This document shows, one piece after another, positions 48,557 to 59,200 of a stretch of 64,000 bases of DNA (positions are counted from its first letter, which is position 1; the number at the start of each line of letters is the position of its first letter). A program made the translations under genes and the position numbers. The stretch is taken from contig OX485804.1 of NCBI GenBank assembly GCA_950295325.1, forward strand, positions 52,812,429 through 52,876,428. Direction: 5' to 3'. Source of the DNA: Polytrichum commune (taxonomy: Eukaryota > Streptophyta > Polytrichopsida > Polytrichales > Polytrichaceae). The notes under the pieces are model-generated. The model was given only the letters and a program-made list of their open reading frames with translations. It did no database searches and was not told the origin of the DNA.

Positions 48557-48937
48557 AGCTTGGCTCCAGGCTGTACTATTGTATAGCCTGAAGTTTTACT
48601 ATTTTAAGACAAGGGAAGCCAAGCTGTTTGGGTAGATTTCGTTTAGTTTCTATTTTGTGATGTACTACTTTTATTTTAAGGCTCGAGGCTTTTAAAAATC
48701 TAACTTTTTCTTGAGTTCCTGAATAGAAATTTATGAACTTTTACTTTTAACTCAACCGACTTCACCAGGAGCGTGAACAAAATTTACTATGCAGGCTCCG
48801 TGGCATGTTGGAGAGAGGGAATTCTTGCACATGAGTGTACTCCTCATCCATCCAACATTTAGAAACTGCATTGAAGCTTATTACTTAATGTGCATGCATT
48901 GAGAATGCGTTATTAGAATGACATCAAGTATAACTGA

Positions 48938-49299
48938 GGGCCGGTTCACACTATGCCCAAGTTGAGAGGAGAAGCGTCACTTTTCTAGACCAAACTATGT
49001 CGAGAGGAGAAGCCTTTGGGTTGAAAAAGTATATTAAAATAATCCACGGCTCAAAATGTTCGGCCTCTCTACGGAAGTTTGGGTCGAGCATTTTGCTCCA
49101 CCCAAACTTGGCTCGAGAGGCCGAACTCTTCCCGCCATATTTTCCTAAAAGTGTTGCCACCTAGGCTCTTTTGGAGGCGACGTCTTTTGGACTTCGGCCT
49201 CTAGTGTGAAGGCCGAGAGGACGAACTTTGGACATTTCTACATTTTCATTGGTCGAAACGCTTCTCCTCTCGAAGTTTGGCCATAGTGTGAACCGGCCC
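48938..49299. mobile_element. 362-bp MITE, GGGCCGGTTCACAC family, copy 2
   Basis: Same termini and interior as the element at 32502-32891, with an internal deletion or replacement of about 28 bp around 49045. It is flanked by TGA on both sides (48935-48937 and 49300-49302), a 3-bp target duplication of the form TNA. Confidence 0.88.
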
Positions 49300-49302
49300 T
49301 GA

Positions 49303-52300
49303 GTTCTCATATGTGTTCATGAAAATTGCATACTTATATATAGCATTTGATAACCTTGGTGCAAATTTCCAAATGTTCCTATTGCAGGCTCTAATAATAC
49401 ATTTTGGAACTTGATTATGAGGAAACATGATTGATCCACTTTTTTGGACACAACATTTGACACAAAAATGGCAGAAATATTGAAATATGACACATGTCAG
49501 GAGATTTGTGTGAAGTGTCAGATTTGTGTTTGGGTCATGGACCGCCTTTATTTATTTATTTATTTATTTGTATATTCCTTAGACAAAGTTGTGACAAAAT
49601 GGGAGATGTGAAAGTGTTGTCAAATCAGTTCCACCTTGCTGAACTCCAAATAATAAGTGACACTAAATACCATAAACAATGTACTTTGATTGACAATCTT
49701 GGGAATTCCACATGTACATGTGAAGACCATGTAGGTGATGGATTCTCAGGTCAAAAATCTAGTCCGCAAAGGAATCAAGTGCAAAAAGGAAATTTTGGGT
49801 AAACCCCAAGTGCAAAGACACATGGAAGTAGTAGTAAGGATGGCATAGTGCAGGCTATTGCCTTGATTAATTTGCCTACATGTTACAAATTTTTTGCCAT
49901 GACATTTTAAACTTGAGGAGTTTAAAGTAGGGTCCAAGGTACGGAAAAGAAAATGTAGTGCTTCTAATGTGGCAGTCCCAACTCAAGAAAAATACTTCTC
50001 CTAGTTTGAGAAACCGATCTTCAACATTGGGTCTAGAAGTAAGGTCCATTAGGGAGTGTTTTGGACCCCAAGTTCTTTGGACCTCAACCCTTAAACGAGC
50101 CCTTAAATGTGAACCCACCCTGAAGTATTGTGGGAGAATGGAAGCACAATGTAAGCCCTAGGGTTTGGTGAAAAGGTTGTCCATGGAAGAGCTCTTAGAA
50201 AGGTCCCATGTGCACAAATACACTCTAAACTCCGTAATATCAACCTCCTTAATGTCCCTCCTACTCTTATATCCTGAAACCCTAGGGAACGGATATTCTC
50301 TATCTAAATCTCACTCCTTATTGTCACATTTCCCTCCCATACATCACCAGTTTTGACATTAAAATGAACCACACATTCACACACATCACGTCGTCATCAT
50401 TGTAATTATTGCCATTATTGCAATGTTGACTTTGTGATATTCCATGTTGTCACATGATACAAGACTTCTCTTTTCTCAAGTATCCATGTTAACACTACAG
50501 AACTCCTCAATATCACAAGCACTTGGGTTGCCACAAGCGTGATATTACGGGGGTTTAGAGTGTACTTTGCTGATGTACCAAGAAGGATACACATATATAA
50601 CATATATCAGCACTGATATTTTTCACAGCGATTACATTTGCAGAAGCCTTTAGAAAAATCTAAGATGGTCCTGCTCATGTTGCCACACACTCGCCTCAAA
50701 GTCAAAATTCCACACTCATTTTTGTGAAGACGAACCATTGTGCATGGACCTCACGAATGAAAGGATGCACTGCTGAAAGGTAAAGCACTGCTGAAAGGTA
50801 AAGCATTGCTTTCCTTGTCTGTCCATCTATTCTTGAGGCTTTGCTCATCCTACTACATGTGTAGACAGTGAATCATCTTACATTATTATCTCAATTTCTA
50901 GTACTATTTGGGAGACAAATTCTTGGCTATGATAGCTAAGTACATTCAAGGTTGAATTTCTGTGTTTTTGCACTTTCAATAGTGCACAAACACATTGAAT
51001 TCAAGGGCTGAACACTGGACTCTTCATATGAAGTCTACAATTCTATTCTATGTTTGTGAGTTTGAAGGGGATCGGTGATAATCAAGCATCAACTACTTCT
51101 GCTGTGAATGGTGAACTAGGTATGAGTTAGCTTTCATGTTCTTGCATTTGTGCACCTTTTGAGTTGTGGTGGAAGTGCTACATTTTTCTTTTTAAAAGAT
51201 ACACTTTTGAAGAAGTGTCAATTTTAGCTGTGATTGATGTGGATGTCTGCTGCTCATCCTATCTAGCAAGAATGGAATATTGAATCTGTCATCAAGAATC
51301 TAGTTTGGCACGCTTTTTCTTCATGAATAGCACAGTTATGGTAGACATTCCACCCCACCTACCTTGTGACAATGGCTTCATGAAGTAGAAAACTGAGGGT
51401 TTAACTATGAACCCCCTCAAAATACACTACAATATGCATTTTATTTAGTGCCCACAATACTCATCATCAACCCATGCAAATGCTCTTGCAATCATTGGGT
51501 CGTCGTGTAAATAATGATCGTGTGTCACTGCAGCTCGAGTACCAACCACCACTAACAAATACAACTAAAACATGGCAAAAGTACACATAAACAACACACC
51601 TCCACAAAGAAGGAAGAAAGTCAAACCCTTGCAAGAGTTTTAATTCTCTCTTCAAATGCATACAATGAGTCAAAGTTATCTCTCACTCCACCACAGGAGA
51701 ATCCAAGAGTGTAAGTAGGGGGAAAAAGAACTCAAGATTTATTGCAAAAATATGCAATCTTCACCTCACATAAGCTCTCTTCACACACTCACTCACTCAC
51801 AAGGCGTGACTTGGCAAGAATGCTAAGCCAAGAAGAAGGCTCCTCACTTAAGAACATCTCTCTAACTTCTAAGATTCATCCATCCAAATGTAAATGGATG
51901 AAATCCCACGGATAAGGTGCAGCCGCCGACGCCGCATACCATGGCAGGGTGGCAACCACAATTGGTTGTTGGCGATGTCTCTCTTGGTTGTTTTGAGTCG
52001 ATTGAGAGCAGGGTGGGTCATGTCCCATAAGCAAGGAGTTCCCTGCCCTAGTCTACAACCCTATTGCCCAAGTTGTTCGCCTCGTTTGTAGATCCTACGA
52101 CACTAGTTCAATTGACTTAACAATGGATAGTAGTTCGACTTTGAAAAGTTGTGTAGGGAACGAGCTGCATAGAGTCACTTGGCTCGAAGCATCGGCAAAT
52201 TTGGCATCCTCATAACATGAGTAGTGTTGGTAACCACCGTGGAGATAACTGCTATTAGTTGGTAGCTTCAACACCCTGGACCGGGCTTGGTCACCCAACC

Positions 52301-52325
52301 AACCTACCGATGATGCTGTGATTAG
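49303..52325. other. Intergenic region
   Basis: No gene recognised. Contains a TTTA microsatellite (about 49548-49569), a TA-flanked MITE (separate entry) and an 18-bp short tandem repeat at about 50767-50808 (unit near CACTGCTGAAAGGTAAAG). Confidence 0.45.
50221..50562. mobile_element. 342-bp MITE with CACTCTAAAC termini and TA duplication
   Basis: Begins CACTCTAAACTCCGTAATATCA and ends with the complement of CACTCTAAACCCCCGTAATATCA, flanked by TA on both sides (50219-50220 and 50563-50564), a Tc1/mariner-type duplication. One related terminus (CACCCTAAACTCCGTAACACCATGCTTGT) is present near 63000. Confidence 0.75.
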
Positions 52326-52548
52326 GTTCCAACCATAGCTAGTTGCTCATCCAAGTGGAGACGACTTTTAACAAATCTCTTGCGCTTTTCTATCCACATA
52401 GAGGACATCTCATCCACAACCTATAGTTTACATCTAGGAATAAACAAGTTAAGTATGTCCCATAACTTACAATAGTAGATGAATGTCTTGCTGCTATTGC
52501 AACCTATCATCTACTCTCTTCTCGCCGGTTGTGTAGTAGATATTGAAC
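52326..52548. repeat. Dispersed repeat, copy 2 (partner 17346-17572)
   Basis: See the partner entry for shared blocks. This copy lies just upstream of the PPR gene. Confidence 0.65.
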
Positions 52549-53211
52549 ATAAGGAGTCGTGCTACAGACTATAGCAAAACGTCCTCGTGATACTGCCATG
52601 TGACGGGAACATTGAGATAGATACACGAGGATGGCTTGCTACAACCCGTAGTATAGCTCCTCGTCTACGATATCATGCGTACCACTGATCATCTCACGAA
52701 GACTATATGCAGTAGTCTATATTCAATGTGTTGTGGCCAATGAGGCGGTGACACGTCAGCAAGATCTTACAGGGTCAACTCCACGTAGACCATAACTGGT
52801 GCCCCAAAAGGATAACCCGATTCGTTGAGTGTATGTTCTTGTCGAAAGATGGCGCTAAGATGACATCAGCATTCTGGTTGGGCTTGTAATTGGAAAGGCA
52901 CTCAGTGTTCATTTTCTGTGTGTGATGAGGAGTAGGCACCTAGGCTGTATTGGATGAAAAAGAGGGAGAGAGAGAGAGAGAGAGAGAGAGGAGAGGGATG
53001 AGATAAGAGCAGCATTCATATGGATAAAGTTCATCCAACTGGAGACAGAGGCTAATCTCAATCGCTGCATCCGGAACTTTTCCTCTGCCTCTTCCTCTCC
53101 TTCGTTGCATTGCATTTGTGGCTATGGCGGATTCCCTCGCTCTCCACCCTTAACAAACATCGAAGGTCCTTTTCTCCTCGCACACTGACATCGCCAAATC
53201 CACAGCCAGCC
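52549..53211 (+). promoter_or_regulatory. Upstream region and leader of the PPR gene
   Basis: Contains an imperfect inverted repeat (about 52535-52730; arms include CGTCCTCGTG and CACGAGGATGG) and a (GA)n tract at about 52965-52990, typical of plant 5' leaders. The frame is open upstream of the chosen ATG, so a longer N terminus from a non-ATG codon cannot be ruled out. Confidence 0.45.
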
Positions 53212-56200
53212 ATGGCGGCTCACAGCATGGCCGCTTTATCATACAAGGAGCTGGCGTCCCCTCTCTCCCTCACCACACTCACGCAGTGCTCTGTCTCTAT
53301 GTCGGCGCCCCCGGCCTGCTGCTTCGCCTACGCTCCGGCGACGGGACGACTCGGAGACGCCAGCGTGTCAGGTTCCACGACCAGGAGCGTCCTGTGGGGC
53401 TCGGGGGACGCCAAGAGGGATGCCTGTGTCTGGGGGTTGGGCTCCTCTTTCGGTGGCCAGGGGTTTAAGAATGGAGAGGGAAGCGTCGTTGCCAAGGCCA
53501 ACCCCTTGGATGAGATGCAAGGCTATGTCGAAAAGGAGCTCAGGAGCTACACGTCGGAGTTGCACAAACGGACTGTTGCTGGAGACAACTCACTTGATTC
53601 TTCTTCTTTCACTCAAGTATGTGTAAATTCTGGCGCCATTTGGATGCATTCTGCACTCATTGTGGTGCTTTCATCTGTGTGTTGGAATTTCTGCATGTGA
53701 ATGGGAGCATTGGGTTCAAGTATGGGCTCAAAACGTCTTGGCAATTTGTTGAAGAAAGTGCTTGTCCGTCAGTGTATATATTCCCACGAATTTCGGAATG
53801 AGTGAGGAGTAGATAGGAGCTTAGAATGCGACATAACAAAGCGAGGTTATGGGAAGGAGATAAGAAAAATGTAATTGATTAATTTTATTACATAGTCCAA
53901 TGTAAAATTCTTCTTTCACTCAAGTAAGTGTTTTTGGCGCCATTTGTATGACTTTTGTAGTCATATGTGGTGGTTTCATGATTTGCCTTGGAAATTCAGC
54001 ATGTGAATTGGAGCACTGGGTTTAAGCATGGGTTCAAAATTATCTTAAATGAAATGCTTGTCCGTCAGTGTATATATGCAAATGAATTTTGAAATGGGTT
54101 ACTGGAGCTGTAGAGAGTGAGGAGTAGATAGGAGCTTGGCATTTGATGTAGTAATGAGAAGCTATGGGAAGGAGGTGAGGATACATGAAATTGATTAATT
54201 TTGGTGTCCAGTGTAAGATTCTTTTTCCACTCAAGTATGAATTCTGGCGCCATTTGGTGTGAATTCTGTAGTCATGCCTTTCTGAATTTGAGTTGCTTCT
54301 GGTAATTTTATCCTGTGTCTTGGAAATTCAGCACGTGAATGGGAACGCTGGGTTTAAGAATGCGAATCAAAATTTGCTTCGCAATCTGTCGAAGGAATCC
54401 ACTTCTCTGTCGGTGTATACCAATGAACTTCGAAATTTCTGATGGATCTCTAGAGAGTGAGGAGTAGATAGGACTTTGGCATTTGACGAAGAGCAGATGT
54501 ATGAAGGAGGTGAGGGATATTGAAATTGATCAAATTTAATATGGTGTGTATTGCGTTGAGAGGGTTTGACTCACTTAGAGACATTCACAATGACCAGAGT
54601 GTGTCGAAATTAAGGTTGGAAAGGTGACCAAAAACCTCAAATGAATGGAAGACAGTAGATATGGGTTCAGACCTTCAGGCTTCCAATACAAACAAAGCTT
54701 TCAACGCACAACCTTGTTCCCATTCTAGGAGGATGCGTCTGAGTGCTAGAAGGGAAAAGAAAAATCTTGGACGACGAGAAACCTCAGTGTTTTCACGAAT
54801 AATTCCTTGGCCATTTTAGCTTGCAACAGTGTTTGTGTACGCATCAAATACTAGATTCTGTACAGCCATTGAGGTCTTGACATCCTGCAGGAAGATTGGC
54901 CAGTTAACGAACTTAAGGTGCTAGTTGTTAAAAAAGTTCATGTATTAGGGACAGTATGTCAAAAACACATATATGTTAGGAAGAAAGTATAATTAACAAA
55001 GTGCAAGTAATATGTCTTCCTTACTAGAGGAGTTTCATTTTTCACAAAAAACCTATACGACCAACAATGAAATTCTGATCAATGCCTGTCAGAAATAAAT
55101 ACTGGGTAGTTAACATTCCGAGGTTGCTACCCTTCAATGTTAAGACACCCTAACAATCCTGTCTGCTGGAACTTCCCCATCTAAATCCTAAAGCTTCAAT
55201 GACCCATCTTCAATTAACAACACCAGATATTGACCTGAAATTTCCTAAACCAAGACTTGTAGGTGTACCCCCATTTAGGCATGTCTCTAATGCTATTGAC
55301 CATAACTTAGATAGCTTGAGACAGCATGTTTACCATGTCTATTTGCTCTGTGCTTCTCGGGCATTCTAATGAAAAGCATTCAATTAGAAGGACCAATACA
55401 AATATACATATCTGCACAGGAGCAACCTTTCCGAAATTTTCAGTGTACTTGGCAATACTGATTGTACACATAATTGTTTCTTCATCCTGAAATGCTTACT
55501 ATCAGCTTCTGTGAGCACTTGGGAGCTTCGCTATAGGATGGTACAAGTTACAAAGTTGAGATGATGCAAAGGGAATGCCCTAACTAAATGAAAGTATCTT
55601 AAAAAGGTTGTAGTCTCAACAAATTATTAACTTTTGTCTGCTTGCCCCTAAGATGTATGGTCTTCAGTCCAGCAGTTGTAGGATGTTTATTAAAGTTATC
55701 AATGTGCTCACAATGCATATCCTGGGGTATTTCTATCTGTCTATGATCGGGGTTTCTCTAACTATCTCTGATACCTAGAAGAACTTTTTTGAGTTCTATA
55801 AACTAGGTTCTCCCTTTTGCACATTGATCTTCTGGTGTAAATTGTTAAAAAAAAAAGTTCTCATTGAAATGCACCTCTAGAGTTTAAATCACAAATTTCT
55901 CAAAGGGCTGTGTATTATGTAATTATCACGTAATGGAGGTGTATAATCTAATTATCTTATAATATTTGTATAATTTTTATGTAACAATTTTCTTCGTAGT
56001 AGCATAATGTGGCACATGTTAGAAGAAAATAAGAAAGTCGGGCAATTATGATGCATTATTCATGAATTTAGTATGTTATTTCAACATTTTATGGCTTCTA
56101 CATGATTATACTGCCCATGGAAGTTTTGGATGTTTGGAATGTAGTAGACCATGCTGACCTTGTTGACATGGAATTTCAGGAACCTAGAAGGTCGATACCC

Positions 56201-59200
56201 AGGTCTGAAGAACCGACAAGTGGGCAGAGTCTATACACAAGGAATGAGAGATTTTTAGGTTCAGAGAGGAAAAGATTCACTTCGTCTGAATATGATAGAG
56301 ATCATTCAGGTGCACCTGAAGATGATGAAGAGAATGGGGTCTCAGGCTGGAGATATAGTCCTAAAAGGGAATCAAATATGAAAAGAGATGTTTGGGTAAA
56401 CCCCAGTGGCTCTTTTGCCAGAGATCCTAGGAGGCAGTCCGAAAGAAGGGGATCTGTAAATCAAGTCAACAAGTTTGTCTGGGTGAGCCCTGACCGAAAG
56501 AGCGAAAATGGCAATGCTACATGGCCGGAGCGAAGAGCTGCCATGATTGCCCTCCAAACTGGAGTGGATGTTGCCACTACTCTTTCCATGTAAGTCATTT
56601 AGTGTTTAGAGTGTATCTATGTTTATCTATCTATCTATCTATCTATCTATATTTAATAAATAATACTTGTGCATGCATGGATAATAAATTATGCACATTA
56701 TTCATTCACAATGACCATGCAAAGCAATAATTGGCATAAGGTAGATGGACCTTATTTGGTTATTTTCTGTTGTTTTGCTTATACTATCTGGATTCACAAG
56801 GTTTAAAATTATGTGCCCCCGCAAATGTATCTGAGGAAGCCAGATCAAGTCCATAAATTTCTAGGTCCATTTGTTATAAATTATCAAGGTCCACTGATAG
56901 TGAGCCATAAGAAGGCCACGTAGGTCCTCCAATTATGTTGACTGTTGAGCCTAGAATAATTAACAAATTTTGAGCACTTAAAATTTGAACACATTCTTGT
57001 TTGATGTCCGTTCTTAACAGGGTTTTGACCCTTCAGTGACATAAACTGAGTCCCAAAAGCAGGTGTCCAAATATTTTGCAGTAACCGAATTAGGCCTATC
57101 TACAGATTAGAGAGGTATCTAGGTGACACTGATGTCTATTTCTTTTGGATATTTTACAAAGTGCACCAGAGGTCCAGCTTAAGTTTAGAGACCAATTTAC
57201 TGAATGCATCTCTTGAACTAAACCCTTGTGGGCTAGGAACTGGGAGAATTGCACCATGGTGTGTGCAATAATTTTAATATATTTTGTCATATATGCTGAA
57301 GGCTACAAATCTTGTTGAAGACTTGTGGGTATGATTTTTTTTTGTGGTCCCTGATGACCTTTTAACCCATTGTGATGAACATCTACGATGTACTCACTAG
57401 ACATTGAAAGTGACAAATCATCTTGTGCATGATTATCTTGCAGACATGGTGACAGATTGGAGACAATGGACCTGAATGCTGTGTTGAGGAGATACGGACG
57501 GATGAAAAAGTGGCAAGAAGCACTGACGGTAATCTACAGAGACCAAATCTGAGGTCTCACGAGGAGTTGTCCTCTAACTCACCATGACTTCTGGTCAGGA
57601 TTTGCTTGTTTTGCATACACCTCCTTCCATGTACGGCAAAGATATGGTGCATTCTTGGAGGTATTGTGGAGGTTTGAACGAAGAACATTCTATATTGGTT
57701 CATTGAGGGTCAAACTCATTTTAGCATGCCAAGAGGTGCTAAAATGAATATAGTCCTCAATGAACCGAAATAGGTCGCACTTCATTCACATCAAAACACT
57801 ACCTCAGAGCATCTACCACGAGTGGAAAGAATTCATTAATACTGTATGCAAAACAACCCATGGAAAAACATAGGGGACCAAATCCCGATGAAAAGTCCCA
57901 TTGAGTTAAAGGACGACTTAATTGTTGTTCCGCTATTTCAAAATGATGATGTGCTGGCTGATAAGGGGAGGAGGAGACTGGGGGTTCTAAACAAGTTATT
58001 TTTTGTTTTATTTGCAGCTTTTTGAGTGGATGAAGGATAATGACAAGCTGTCAGCACCAACATACACAAGCTTTTTCTCAGTTCTAGGCAAAGGGGGGCG
58101 GGTCGAGAAGGCATTGCACGTGTTCAATGATCTGCCATTGGACAGTGATATTCGCAGGAATGTCTATGTGTGCAACTCGGTACTGAGTACATTAGTCTAT
58201 AATGGCAAGGTGGACAAAGCGTTTCGCCTTTTTGAGCAGCTTAAACAAGAGGGCCTTAAACCTGACATTATCACGTACAGTACGGTAAATCATGGAATCT
58301 CTTTCCCAGCCCTTTTAGCAAACAGTATTTCTCTGAGCATGTTGTTACCAGTGTTTGACTGATATCACCTTTTGTTGATCCATTCGGGTATGTATCTTGA
58401 GGATATTATATTAATACCGTTAGGTTACGAGTATTAGAGGAGGGTTTTGATGCAGTTCAGGTTTAGATACCATGCAAGGGCCTTTATACCCAGGTAAAAT
58501 CACCTTAGTATCAACATGGTATGAGGATGGTATTGACCCAAATAACAACTCTGGTACACAAAGATTCTCTCATCTTGTGATACCCACACAGTATCAATGT
58601 CTGATTAGTATTACAATTTGGATACTGATTGGGTAGGTTCTTTGATACCAGCATTGATATTATGTATTTTTACCATGCAATTACCTTGATACTAGTCCAA
58701 CATTGGTTGTCTCCGATTGTAATTGCCAGTGGTATTATCATCCTACTTGTGGCTCAGATTTGTTGTAAATCAATTATTTCTGGTCAAAGCAGTTCCACAT
58801 GTTATCACGTGTTGGTTGTCACCTTTAAAAGGTGCCGTGGAAATGCGCCCAATCAGACCTGAATGTACGATTTTCACCACAGGGGGCTATAATTAAAAGA
58901 AGTTATGGGGATGGGCCAGGTGATTGCTGGGTGTGCTAAGACCCGAGATGGTTTTGCAAAGGCCAAGGATTTTGTGGAACAAATGCAAGCACAAAGTCTC
59001 ACACAAGACGCAGTCATATATGGGGCACTTATAAATGTGTGTGCATCACATGGATTAGAAGAGGAGGCCAAAGAGACTTTTCAAGAAATGGTAGAGGCTG
59101 GGTTGACTCCCAATCTCTTTCACTATAGCGCTTTACTCAACACTTTTGCTAGCAAAGGCAAGCATGTAGAGGCTGAACGCGTGGTGGATCAAATTCGATC

